Program-made: the position numbers and the translations under genes | Source: Acidobacteriota bacterium | Lineage (GTDB): Bacteria; Acidobacteriota; Terriglobia; Terriglobales; Acidobacteriaceae | NCBI GenBank assembly: GCA_021793595.1 | Contig: JAJYSL010000029.1 | Coordinates: 1 to 34,098, forward strand | DNA length: 34,098 nt | Direction of reading: 5' to 3' | Shown: piece by piece, positions 16,093 through 25,567 of the stretch | Layout of the letters: every line of letters starts with the position of its first letter | Numbering within the stretch: the stretch's first letter is position 1 | Notes under the pieces: generated by a model | Databases searched by the model: none | What the model was told of the DNA's origin: nothing | Seen by the model: the letters and a program-made list of their open reading frames with translations, nothing else

Positions 16093-16593
16093 TCACAGCA
16101 CCATCTTCATATGCTCGCCCGGCTGCGACTTCCCCTGCGTCGCGATTGCCTTCAGCAGATGATAGCCGCGAACCAGTGCATTTCCGGGCGCCTCCCAATA
16201 TTCCGCTTCCTCAATCGTCACTTTGATCGCGATCATGTCCGGATCATCCTTCCCTTGGGGAAACCAGGCTGCATCGATCGGCTTCCATAGCTCGTTGATC
16301 TTCTCGCGGCTCTTACTCAACTCCGCTCTTCCAGACAGCGCAACATAAGCATGTCGATCATTGTTTACATACGTCAGGCTCACCCGGGACCCATGCTCAA
16401 TCTCGTTTACCGTGCCGGATTGCTGCCGGCTCAAAAACCATAGGTCGCCGTCAAAATCACTCACCTGGCTTGCCATGGGGCGGCTGCGCAGCTCACCCTG
16501 CGGGCCGCTCGTCGTCAACATTGCCACTTTCACATCGCGAATCAAGTCGCAGATTTTCGCCATCGCTTCAGACTGGCTCATTCCGTTGTCCAT
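16093..16593 (-). CDS. Pyridoxamine-5'-phosphate-oxidase-like / general stress protein 26 family
   Basis: This 166-residue split-barrel flavin-binding protein matches the general-stress-protein type PNPOx family (COG3871-like): VAMLTTSGPQGELRSRPMA, DGDLWFLSRQQSGTVNEIE, VSLTYVNNDRHAYVALSGRA and then IKVTIEEAEYWEAPGN. Such proteins bind FMN or related cofactors and are often stress-linked; the reaction is usually unknown. The start ATG 16593 is chosen because GAGGTG lies 7 nt upstream and the family begins here; the open frame extends to 16740 over uxaC leader sequence. It is divergent from uxaC and precedes the FNT pseudogene by 3 nt. Confidence 0.87.
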   Translation of the reverse strand: MDNGMSQSEAMAKICDLIRDVKVAMLTTSGPQGELRSRPMASQVSDFDGDLWFLSRQQSGTVNEIEHGSRVSLTYVNNDRHAYVALSGRAELSKSREKINELWKPIDAAWFPQGKDDPDMIAIKVTIEEAEYWEAPGNALVRGYHLLKAIATQGKSQPGEHMKMVL

Positions 16594-16725
16594 CGTTTCA
16601 CCTCGCAGGGTTAGATGCGGGTTCACGACACATGCGCCACCATCGAATAGGCCGCATCCATGAAAATACAGCCCCATATTGTCACCCGCGAAAGCTTTAC
16701 TATGGAGGGGAGGAAACTTCCGGCC

Positions 16726-18114
<1,389 letters not shown>

Positions 18115-18145
18115 CAAGGAAATAGATGGGGCGGGGCGGTCGCCG

Positions 18146-18176
18146 GCAATGATCAGCGCGATCAGTTGCTTTTTTT
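18146..18176 (+). terminator. Rho-independent terminator after uxaC
   Basis: GCAA (18146-18149) pairs with TTGC (18166-18169). Inside, GATC (18151-18154) pairs with GATC (18160-18163) around an AGCGC loop, and a T7 run follows at 18170-18176. It ends within the stop codon of the convergent HNH gene. Confidence 0.7.
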
Positions 18177-18651
18177 AACTTGCGATCTTGTCCAGCTTCC
18201 GCAGGCGCAGCCGCAACCGGTATGTTTCATCCTTGTGACAGGCGAGACATAGAGTGCGGATATTTTCCAGGTCGCATTCGCCGCCACCCTCGCACACAGG
18301 GAGAATATGGTCGGCATCCCACAGGCTCCTCCGATTCACCGACTTCAATCCCCAGTACGACAGCATCGTTTTTCGATTGGAGCCGCGAGCACGCTTCAGT
18401 CGGTGAAACGCTTCCACTGAATCAATGTGGCATAGTGCGCAGCGGCCGCGATCACGCGCAAAGACCTGCTCGCGCAGATAACTGGGATCTGTCCGCAGCC
18501 GCCATTCATGCACACACCAGTCGCTGCAAAATGTGTGTCGCCGCCCCTGCGCTTCCAGTCCGCACCAGCGGCACAGCGTGCGGCCGCTCGGCCCTTTCGG
18601 AAGCTCGGCGCGGACTGCATGACCGCCCTGCATGGTTCTCTGCTTACTCAT
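18175..18651 (-). CDS. HNH endonuclease-type zinc protein
   Basis: This 158-residue protein has two zinc-finger units and an HNH nuclease fold. An N-terminal treble-clef-like segment (CRWCG with FCSDWC) is followed by a second CxxC (CALC), then the nuclease motif WDADHILPVCEGGGECDLENIRTLCLACH, with the catalytic Asp-His, the Asn and the closing CxxC-like residues. Stand-alone HNH proteins of this kind are common in bacterial chromosomes and may act in repair or defence; no partner gene is adjacent. The ATG at 18651 is chosen over the preceding GTG; the ribosome site is poor. It converges on uxaC and shares its terminator region. Confidence 0.86.
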   Translation of the reverse strand: MSKQRTMQGGHAVRAELPKGPSGRTLCRWCGLEAQGRRHTFCSDWCVHEWRLRTDPSYLREQVFARDRGRCALCHIDSVEAFHRLKRARGSNRKTMLSYWGLKSVNRRSLWDADHILPVCEGGGECDLENIRTLCLACHKDETYRLRLRLRKLDKIAS

Positions 18652-18789
18652 CACAATCTAGTTTGCACGGCCGGGGAGGGTGACGTGCGCGGATTTGCGC
18701 CCCGTCGTACCTGATTGATCACCGGCATCGAAGCTAAAGCATTTTCACATATCGAAAAAATGCCGCAGGCAAAAACTCGCTCGATTGCC

Positions 18790-19500
18790 TCAGCGACGAT
18801 CGGCAAGCACCATGCGCCCAAAATGTTCCGGCACGTGGAATGTAGCCTTCATGGTTGGCTGCCATGTTAGAGATTTCTGATCGCCGGGCGGACCTTGCAT
18901 CCGAAACAGATTCGCGCGAAACATCGTTCCCGCGTGCACCGCTTGCGGATCAATCGCAGCCATCGGAATCTTCATGGCGCCGTACCAGATCTTATGCTGC
19001 CGATCGATCCTCGCCTTCACCTTCATTCCCGAGTTCCATTTCCAGCCATCTTCATGGTGCGCACGATCCAGGTTGATATCGAGATCTACCCATTCTCCCT
19101 GCGGCGAAATTTCGAATTCCTTATACCGGCGAATGTTTTGGAAATCCGAACCGATAAATATCTCCGCCACATCCCAGTTCCATAGCTGGTTTGTTTCCGT
19201 CGTCGTGCTCGGATTCGGTTTCAGGTGCAGCTTCTCGTACGGACAGACATACAGCAGATACAGATTCTCCTTCGTCCAACGCGAAAACACTTCCGTCCGA
19301 TAGCCGGGAACAGGCTTTCCCCAGTTATCGTTGACCATGAAGATCGGATCGCTTCCCTGCCAGAATGGCGACTTAGGATTCAGCTCCAGGGCAACATCCT
19401 TGGACGTCCGCACGCTGGTAAATGTTCCTGCATCCGCGGCCAAGACAGGCATTGCGCCGACCACTAAGACCAACAAAAGATATATCAGCTTATTCATCAT
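18790..19500 (-). CDS. Secreted carbohydrate-binding family 9-like protein
   Basis: The 236-residue product begins with a signal peptide (NKLIYLLLVLVVGAMPVLA, cleavage before ADAG). One beta-sandwich domain of the CBM9-like / carbohydrate-binding family 9 type follows: FWQGSDPIFMVNDNW, TEVFSRWTKENLYLLYVC, WNWDVAEIFIGSDF and YKEFEISPQGEWVDLDI. These domains bind xylan or cellulose chain ends in characterised enzymes, and stand-alone copies are thought to capture glycans in the periplasm or at the surface. Two ATGs (19500 and 19497) fit the signal peptide; the longer frame to 19632 is inside the isomerase gene. It is the last gene of the GH3-to-CBM9 unit, 61 bp after the isomerase stop. Confidence 0.82.
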   Translation of the reverse strand: MMNKLIYLLLVLVVGAMPVLAADAGTFTSVRTSKDVALELNPKSPFWQGSDPIFMVNDNWGKPVPGYRTEVFSRWTKENLYLLYVCPYEKLHLKPNPSTTTETNQLWNWDVAEIFIGSDFQNIRRYKEFEISPQGEWVDLDINLDRAHHEDGWKWNSGMKVKARIDRQHKIWYGAMKIPMAAIDPQAVHAGTMFRANLFRMQGPPGDQKSLTWQPTMKATFHVPEHFGRMVLADRR

Positions 19501-19561
19501 CGATCTCGATGTCACATCCTTCTTTGTGAAATTCAGGCCGCAACGTCCACAGACGCTCTCG

Positions 19562-20989
19562 TCATACTTGGCGAAAGCGAATTTCCAGCAGGTCGGCCAG
19601 TTTTTCAATTCGTTTCGCAACATGCCCAACACCTACCGCGCAATGATGCGCCGGCCCCTCCGCATTCCAGCGCTCCAGAAACATGCGCGCTCCCGTCGGA
19701 AAGCGATATCGACTATTGGTATTTCCTATCTCGAGAATATCTCCCGCAACGCATTCTCCTTCCGCCGCCAGCAGCTTGAAACCGGTCTCCGCATCTTCCA
19801 CAACCGAGAGCAATGTCACCGGTCCATGCTTCACAGACATCTCGATGGACACTCCACGGCCCACCTTTCCGTGATACACCTGCAGCGGACGCACCTTGGT
19901 TTTCCCCACGGCAATCGCGACATGGCCCGGACCGTCGTGGCCCATCAACACCAGGTCTTCTGTATAGTCCACCGCATAAAATTCCGTAAACGATCCACCC
20001 GCGCCGAAACTATCCATAACCTTCATGGCAATCGCATTCTTCACTTCATATTCCCCAGCGACAGGAATATGCCGCGTCGTCAGCATCGACGTACCCAGAA
20101 TGATCGAGCTCATCGTGTCCAGATTGGCGGCATTGCCCGTACCTTCGTAGTAGTAGGCCATCGACGTCAATCCATGTCTCGCTACAAATTCATCGAGCGC
20201 CACAGAGGTTCTCGCAGCCCGCTCTAACTCCTTCGGATCACAGTCTGCCTGCACGTCGAACTGTTCGCGAAATTCTCGCACTCTCTCCGTAATAGCTCCG
20301 TCGCCGACCTCCGCCCGCAAGCCACTCAGCTCGTCAACTTCAAGAATCTCGATGTGACTGCCAAAAGTGATCGCGATCTGCGTCACATCCGTCATCACAT
20401 CCAGCATGCCGTTGTAATAATGTCCCATCAGGCCAAGTCGATTCGACGCCAGCGCATTCCTGACCGCAGCTGCTGATAACCACTCGCCGATTTCTTCCCA
20501 GGTCGAGTCGTCCTTCAGCGTCCCCGTCACCTGGCGGAATGGAATCTTCGCCCGCTGCATCAGGTTCGCAATCTCCGGAGCTGGACACGCTGAGCAATAC
20601 TCCAGCCAGCTTCCCGTCATCGCAGTCCGGTCCTTCAGATTGTTGAATGCGGCGAAGTCGATCGTCGCATCCGGCTGCAAATTCAAAACAATCGCCGGCG
20701 CAGCCGTGCGCTGCACCAACGGCAACACGATGCTGCTCACCGCATAAGTCGTAATGTAGATGAAAAGTAAGTCAAGATCGGTCGCGCGAAATGTATGAGC
20801 TGCCTCGCGCGCGCCGATAGGTGTATCGATCAGCCCCAGATCCACTACGGAGATACCTGGCCTGCGCATCCTGGCCGCAACCTCATCGACATAACCTTCG
20901 AGCTTGGTCTTGAGGCCTGGAAATTGCCCCCAGTAGGCTTCCAGACCGATCCCGCACAAACCTACTCGCAGCTTTTCCGTCGGATCCAT
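19562..20989 (-). CDS. L-fucose/L-arabinose isomerase-family protein
   Basis: This 475-residue cytoplasmic protein resembles the AraA/FucI superfamily of aldose-ketose isomerases. The N-terminal Rossmann-like part (RVGLCGIGLEAYWGQFPGL) is followed by a sugar/metal-binding core with GLMGHYYNGMLDVMTD, YYYEGTGNAAN, the Glu-rich stretch PVAGEYEVKNAIAM, and FTEFYAVDYTEDLVLMGHDGPGH. The His-Asp-Gly-Pro-Gly-His run fits the metal region of these isomerases. The likely reaction is ketose formation from a deoxy- or pento-aldose; the exact sugar is not readable. It lies 12 nt downstream of rhaM, which makes an L-rhamnose-like or L-arabinose substrate attractive. No kinase or aldolase for the product is adjacent. 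Confidence 0.82.
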   Translation of the reverse strand: MDPTEKLRVGLCGIGLEAYWGQFPGLKTKLEGYVDEVAARMRRPGISVVDLGLIDTPIGAREAAHTFRATDLDLLFIYITTYAVSSIVLPLVQRTAAPAIVLNLQPDATIDFAAFNNLKDRTAMTGSWLEYCSACPAPEIANLMQRAKIPFRQVTGTLKDDSTWEEIGEWLSAAAVRNALASNRLGLMGHYYNGMLDVMTDVTQIAITFGSHIEILEVDELSGLRAEVGDGAITERVREFREQFDVQADCDPKELERAARTSVALDEFVARHGLTSMAYYYEGTGNAANLDTMSSIILGTSMLTTRHIPVAGEYEVKNAIAMKVMDSFGAGGSFTEFYAVDYTEDLVLMGHDGPGHVAIAVGKTKVRPLQVYHGKVGRGVSIEMSVKHGPVTLLSVVEDAETGFKLLAAEGECVAGDILEIGNTNSRYRFPTGARMFLERWNAEGPAHHCAVGVGHVAKRIEKLADLLEIRFRQV

Positions 20990-21001
20990 ACAAATCAGTT
21001 C

Positions 21002-21319
21002 CTATGCCAGGTAGAACACTTCACGCATCATGGGAAAGCGTTCCCCCGGTTCCAGTGGTTCCAGCGGCTCGAAATACCGCGCCATTTCTTTCTGCCAGCG
21101 CGTATTCACTGGATCTTGCTCAATCATGTCCCAAGTCGCGTCGAAGTCTTCCACGCGCATCGAAAGGACCAGCAGTTCTCCACGGCGAAAAATGGAATAC
21201 TCTGAGATTCCCGCTCGCTTCAGCAGCGCCAGCATCTCTGGCCACACATCACGGTGAGCTTCCTCATAACCTTCCGCCGCACCCTGTTTCAATCGCAAGC
21301 AAAACGCAACTCGTTGCAT
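21002..21319 (-). CDS. rhaM: L-rhamnose mutarotase
   Basis: RhaM speeds alpha/beta anomer exchange of L-rhamnose before isomerisation. The 105-residue product has the full dimeric alpha/beta barrel family pattern: RVAFCLRLKQGAAEGYEEAH, HRDVWPEMLALLKRAGISEY with the catalytic-site His, SIFRRGELLVLSMRVEDFD and NTRWQKEMARYFEPL. Length matches the family (about 104). It starts 4 nt after the GH39-like stop and is followed 12 nt later by the sugar isomerase, so all are almost certainly co-transcribed. The family also includes L-fucose mutarotase-like members, so rhamnose is the best guess, not proven. Confidence 0.9.
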   Translation of the reverse strand: MQRVAFCLRLKQGAAEGYEEAHRDVWPEMLALLKRAGISEYSIFRRGELLVLSMRVEDFDATWDMIEQDPVNTRWQKEMARYFEPLEPLEPGERFPMMREVFYLA

Positions 21320-21323
21320 CCAA

Positions 21324-22892
21324 CTACTCCTTCGTCCAGCGAACCACCGTTACCGCAAACGGAGCTAACTCAATTGCCGATCCACTTACTTCGGCGCCAC
21401 GCGGTTCATCTTCACCGCTTGCTTCATCTACCGTAGAACTCTCTGCATGCCCTGTGCCGGGCGGTAGTGTAACTTCGACCCTTCTATTCCTTTGATTTAC
21501 CAGTAACAACTTTCGCCCCGTCGGGGTATCGAAAGCCTGCGCCGTCACCCCGGCGGAAGAATCTCCTGTTGTGTCGAGAATCTTGTCCCCCGGATGAAAG
21601 TTATCTTTGATCAGCTTCAGTACCCAATAGCGCGCATTCGGCTTTCCATTCACCCAGTCGATCATGCTGACGCTCGGATATTGCGATGGGTACCCGACTA
21701 GCTGCGACTCCCCGATCACATCCACTCCCAGCTTGGCCAGGTTGATGTAGAGATATGCATACAGCGCGCCTGCCGCATTCCAATAGCCAGTCGGGATCGA
21801 CCGAACATATCCGCTTGCATTCGCAACCTGGCTGTTATCGTACGGCAGGATGACTCCCAGCTCATCCATATCGGTCTTCGTCTCCGGCGAGAGTCGATCC
21901 CGAATTTGATTGACAAATCGCACCGTCGTCAGGAAACCGTCTGCCTTATCGAAGAAGGTGTATTGCCAGTCATTGATCGTTTGGCCGGGGGTGGGCGAAG
22001 CATAGAAGTGATATGAAATGTAGTCGAGCGGAATTCCAGGCTGGTGATGGGCATGGTTGAGAAAATACTCGAAAAAGCGCGGCTCATCCGAAGGAGCCGC
22101 CAGCGCCAGCCCCATAAACTTCGTATTTGGACTTACTGTGTGGATGGCACGCACTACCGCATCATATCGAGCTGTATATTGTTCCGGAGTCGTGTCATGT
22201 TCGGAATCAACTTCATTAAATACCTCCCAAATGGGGAAGGTGAAATGATAGGTCGACGCGTGAAACTTCCCATTCTCGTCTGTGAATCCGCCCCGTGTAT
22301 ACCAGCTGACGAGCCGCGCATAGTAATCCCCCAGCGCCTTTCCGCTTGGATCCACTAACTCCGTGCCCTGCGTATAGTTCCAGAACACCTGGTTCGGATC
22401 CTTGGGATAGGTCACCGGCTTGGGCGTCTTGAATAGCCAGGCTGGAATCGTGCTGAAATTCATGACAGTGCTGTGGCCCGTCTGCGCCTCCATGAAATCT
22501 TCCATCATCGGATCGATCAGCCTGAAGTTCCAAGATGTCGTGGTTGGCGTAGGCGGCTCTAACTCAGCAACCGCCAGTCGCGGATACGGAAGCCATGGAA
22601 CGTATCGCACGTAGTCCGCCCCCATCTTCCGGATCGCACTGAACGCAGCATCGTGGATGGGAGAACCGCTTTCCAACATTGGATTCACAACCACCTGAAA
22701 GGTAGGTGTGGATCGTGATACCAGGACAGTCTTGTCCCAATCAACAGCAACTTTGACCGTCGGGCTAGGAGTCTGCGCCATCACCGATACGGCTGCTGAA
22801 ATAACTACAAGCAGCACCGAAACATATCGGAGCGACTCTGAGCGCGCGCCATAATTTAGTTTGCGCAGAATTTGTGATTGTTTTGTTTCCAT
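21324..22892 (-). CDS. Secreted GH39-like glycoside hydrolase
   Basis: This 522-residue clan GH-A enzyme carries an N-terminal signal sequence (hydrophobic VSVLLVVISAAVSVMA). The (beta/alpha)8 barrel shows the acid/base motif FPIWEVFNEVD (Glu227) and a candidate nucleophile in TKTDMDELGV (Glu344). A C-terminal beta-sandwich follows (GVTAQAFDTPTGRKLLLVNQ). GH39 members include beta-xylosidases and alpha-iduronidases, and some act on arabinose or rhamnose-linked glycans; the substrate is open. ATG 22892 is preferred over GTG 22907 because GCGAGG lies 4 nt upstream. It begins 17 nt after the GH3 stop and precedes rhaM by 4 nt. Confidence 0.84.
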   Translation of the reverse strand: METKQSQILRKLNYGARSESLRYVSVLLVVISAAVSVMAQTPSPTVKVAVDWDKTVLVSRSTPTFQVVVNPMLESGSPIHDAAFSAIRKMGADYVRYVPWLPYPRLAVAELEPPTPTTTSWNFRLIDPMMEDFMEAQTGHSTVMNFSTIPAWLFKTPKPVTYPKDPNQVFWNYTQGTELVDPSGKALGDYYARLVSWYTRGGFTDENGKFHASTYHFTFPIWEVFNEVDSEHDTTPEQYTARYDAVVRAIHTVSPNTKFMGLALAAPSDEPRFFEYFLNHAHHQPGIPLDYISYHFYASPTPGQTINDWQYTFFDKADGFLTTVRFVNQIRDRLSPETKTDMDELGVILPYDNSQVANASGYVRSIPTGYWNAAGALYAYLYINLAKLGVDVIGESQLVGYPSQYPSVSMIDWVNGKPNARYWVLKLIKDNFHPGDKILDTTGDSSAGVTAQAFDTPTGRKLLLVNQRNRRVEVTLPPGTGHAESSTVDEASGEDEPRGAEVSGSAIELAPFAVTVVRWTKE

Positions 22893-22909
22893 ACTACCTC
22901 GCGTCACGT

Positions 22910-25078
22910 CTACCAGTAATGGCTTTGATTGTCGTTAACTTCAATATCACGCTCTAAGGGCAAGTCTCTCGATGAGGTACCGACCAGAACACTGTATTTA
23001 CCGCTGGGCATCTTCCACTTGTGAAGATCTGGGTCGTAGACCGAAAACGATCGTGGACTTAGGCTCATATGCACCGAATGACTCTGACCCGCTTCTAAAT
23101 CTACCTTGGCGAACGCTCGCAGTTGTCTCGGCGGCTCCCCATTCTTCGCAGGCTGCTCCACATATACCTGGATCACCTCCGCTCCCGCGCGTTTCCCCGT
23201 ATTCTCCACCTGCACGTCCACTTGAACATTCATCTTCGAATCTATGCCAGTTATGCTCGCGGGAGTAACTCTCAAATCATCTAACTTGAAAGTCGTGTAA
23301 GACAATCCGAATCCGAATGGAAATAAGGGCTGAACGTGATGTGCGTCGTACCAGCGGTACCCAACATGAAGCTTTTCAATGTAAGTCGACTTGCCATTCA
23401 CCCCCGGCCATTGCGCGGCGGTGCTTGTCGGTATCCCGTCTGCGGTGCGAGGAAAAGTTAGCGGCAGCTTGCCGGAAGGATTCACGTCTCCATATAGGAT
23501 GGCTGCAATTGCGGTCCCATCCTCCTGACCCGGATACCATGCCTCGATCAGTCCACTGATCTTGTCGACCCACGGCATCAATACAGGGCCTCCCGTGTTC
23601 AGCACCACAATCGTATTCGGATTAGCGGTCGCGATCGCCTCGACTAAGTCGTCCTGACGATCCGGCAGTTCCAGATTCGGCCGGTCCCGTCCTTCTGAGT
23701 CATCCGTGTTCACAAATACAATCGCGACTTTCGCCGCCTTCGCAACGTCAACTGCCCTCGCCAAATCGCTTCCGTCGGCGTACGAAACCTGTGCGCGATC
23801 CGCAAGCCTCTTGCGAATTCCATCCACCGGAGTGACCACGTAGGGCGCAATCATCCCGGAACTCCCCCCGCCGGAAGCCTTCGGTTTCGTGCCACCGGCC
23901 GCACCGATCACGGCAATGGAGTCGCGGGCAGATAACGGGAGTATCCCCTCGGCGTTCTTCAACAGTATCGTGCCTTGCTCCGCTGCATGTAGAGAAAACA
24001 CAGCATGCTCCGGCGTGCGAACATACGAATTCCACGTTCCCGTTTGCGGCTTATCGAACAGTCCAAATCGAAACATGGGCGCCAGAATCTGCCGAACATG
24101 TTCGTCAAGGGCAGCCACACTGACCTGTCCACTCGCAATCGCCGCCTTTAGCGGAGCACCATAGTATTTTGCGCCCGGCATCTCCTGATCCAGCCCAGCT
24201 TTTGCGGAAGCCACTGTGGAGTGCGTCGCACCCCAGTCACTCATGACCCAGCCCTGAAAACCAAGCTGTTTTCTAAGAAGAGTAGTCAGCAGGTACGAAC
24301 TTTCACAGGAGTAAGTCCCATTCGTCTTCACATAGGCGCACATGATCGTACCTACGTGGCCTTCTTCAATCGCCGCTTCAAACGGCGGCAGGTAAATCTC
24401 ATGCAGGGTCCTTTGGTCGACGATCGAATCCTCCTTGAACCGATTGTTCTCCTGGTTCATCGTCAGGTACATATTCGCGTCGGCAATTGGACCCTGGCTC
24501 TGAATGCCCTGAATCTCCGCAATCGCCATCTGGCCATTGAAATAGGGGTCTTCGCCGTAGCTCTCGAACGTCCGGCCCCACTCTGGAACCCGCACCACAT
24601 CGATCGATGGCGCCAGCGCGACGTTCGTGCCTTTGCGCCATTGCTCGTTGCCAAGCACCTCTCCAAACGTCTGCAGCAGATTCGTATCCCAGCTTGCCGC
24701 AGCGGCAATGGGCGCGGGAAGCAAGGTCACATCTTTGGCGCCATTTCCCACTCCGGCACGACCATCGGCCAACCGCAGCGCTGGAATACCGAGTCTCGAA
24801 TTCCCCGGAACGTAGCCGACATATCCCTGGACCGGTCGTGGGTCCACTCCGTGCATCAGGGTGATCTTTTCGTCCAGCGTCATGGCATGCAGCAGCAGAT
24901 CGGCGCGCTGTTCAGGCGTCAGTGAACGGCGCATCCAGGGGCGGCTACCCGTATGATTCTGCGAGGCCGCGGCAACCGGAAAAGCGGCGACGGATAGGAC
25001 CAAGAGCAGGATAGCTGGCGCAAAAATATCGATCGAAAATCGGGACCACGGTAGGTTCAGCTCCGTATGCTGCCGCAC
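22910..25078 (-). CDS. Secreted GH3 beta-glycosidase with altered active-site loop
   Basis: This 722-residue protein has a signal sequence (FAPAILLLVLSVAAFPVAAA), the GH3 barrel, the alpha/beta sandwich domain and a C-terminal fibronectin-III-like domain (VQVDVQVENTGKRAGAEVIQ). The nucleophile Asp281 sits in GWVMSDWGATHST. Asp-Gly (LADGRAG), WGRTFESYGEDPYF and NQENNRFKEDS are conserved. The KHF triplet that normally precedes the N-x-x-E region reads MYL (ANMYLTMNQE), so the substrate-binding Lys-His pair is missing. The start is GTG 25078, with AGGAG 4 nt upstream. It also lies about 55 nt after the predicted transcription start, whereas the longer starts (25234, ATG 25141) fall upstream of or inside the promoter. 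First gene of the operon. Substrate may be a beta-glucoside or beta-xyloside. Confidence 0.88.
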   Translation of the reverse strand: MRQHTELNLPWSRFSIDIFAPAILLLVLSVAAFPVAAASQNHTGSRPWMRRSLTPEQRADLLLHAMTLDEKITLMHGVDPRPVQGYVGYVPGNSRLGIPALRLADGRAGVGNGAKDVTLLPAPIAAAASWDTNLLQTFGEVLGNEQWRKGTNVALAPSIDVVRVPEWGRTFESYGEDPYFNGQMAIAEIQGIQSQGPIADANMYLTMNQENNRFKEDSIVDQRTLHEIYLPPFEAAIEEGHVGTIMCAYVKTNGTYSCESSYLLTTLLRKQLGFQGWVMSDWGATHSTVASAKAGLDQEMPGAKYYGAPLKAAIASGQVSVAALDEHVRQILAPMFRFGLFDKPQTGTWNSYVRTPEHAVFSLHAAEQGTILLKNAEGILPLSARDSIAVIGAAGGTKPKASGGGSSGMIAPYVVTPVDGIRKRLADRAQVSYADGSDLARAVDVAKAAKVAIVFVNTDDSEGRDRPNLELPDRQDDLVEAIATANPNTIVVLNTGGPVLMPWVDKISGLIEAWYPGQEDGTAIAAILYGDVNPSGKLPLTFPRTADGIPTSTAAQWPGVNGKSTYIEKLHVGYRWYDAHHVQPLFPFGFGLSYTTFKLDDLRVTPASITGIDSKMNVQVDVQVENTGKRAGAEVIQVYVEQPAKNGEPPRQLRAFAKVDLEAGQSHSVHMSLSPRSFSVYDPDLHKWKMPSGKYSVLVGTSSRDLPLERDIEVNDNQSHYW

Positions 25079-25139
25079 GATACTCCTTTTTTCATCTGCC
25101 AATCGAGATGCCCTGCATCTTGTTGGACAGTTGGTTGTC

Positions 25140-25168
25140 ATTGTCGGGACGCCCGATTGAAATGTCAA
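25140..25168 (-). promoter_or_regulatory. Sigma70-like promoter of the GH3 operon
   Basis: On the minus strand TTGACA (25168-25163) is separated by 17 bp from GACAAT (25145-25140). The -35 box is a perfect match and the -10 matches four of six bases. The predicted start is near 25133, giving a leader of about 55 nt to the GTG at 25078. Confidence 0.6.
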
Positions 25169-25332
25169 TTTCCGCCTGCCGCTCGCGTCGCTGGTTTGCC
25201 TGCAGGGTCGCAGGTCCCAAAACAGACCGATCAATCTCTATTTCGCCCCTTGAATCTGCCGTCGCAAGCGCTGCCTTCCCCCCTCTGCACCTGCCCGAAT
25301 TTCCTCGGAAACTCTTCACTTCGCTTTTTTCC

Positions 25333-25361
25333 TTGACGTTAATCTGTTTTGTTTACATAAT
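25333..25361 (+). promoter_or_regulatory. Sigma70-like promoter of the 1259-residue TonB receptor
   Basis: TTGACG (25333-25338) and CATAAT (25356-25361) each match the consensus at five of six bases, with 17 bp between them. The predicted start is near 25368, leaving a leader of about 200 nt. An inverted repeat overlaps the -10 box. Confidence 0.6.
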
Positions 25362-25370
25362 CTTCAAAAC
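25346..25370. promoter_or_regulatory. GTTTTG/CAAAAC inverted repeat over the -10 box, possible operator
   Basis: GTTTTG (25346-25351) and CAAAAC (25365-25370) are perfect arms 13 bp apart and straddle the -10 hexamer and start site of the receptor promoter. A repressor bound here would block transcription. No regulator gene is adjacent; the role is inferred. Confidence 0.4.
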
Positions 25371-25567
25371 TCCCTCGGGGTCGGGAATCGGCAAAAGTTT
25401 TGTGCCGGGCGATCGTCCCTGAGTTTCCGCCTCAAACACTGCACGCGCCCTGTAGGTCAAACAAGTTCGAAGTCAATCTGCCGGTTTTGCTCGGTATCTG
25501 GCTCCCTCGAGCATTGGTTCTTGTTTTCATGGCTGAGACTTTTGCAAGCAATATTGGGAGGTAGGGG

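Larger units (their letters stand above)
25079..25567. other. Divergent regulatory region between GH3 operon and TonB receptor
   Basis: This 489-bp gap holds two back-to-back promoters (25140-25168 minus, 25333-25361 plus) about 165 bp apart. Between them lie a CCTGC-6-GCAGG inverted repeat (about 25200-25215) and an AT-rich stretch. The plus-strand leader from about 25368 to 25567 is unusually long (about 200 nt) and may hold a regulatory element, but I recognise no known riboswitch. No gene is supported here. Confidence 0.55.

Noticed and set aside
18175..18651. HNH gene as a mobile element (homing endonuclease) marker
   Set aside because: No intron, intein, repeats or interrupted host gene are seen around it.
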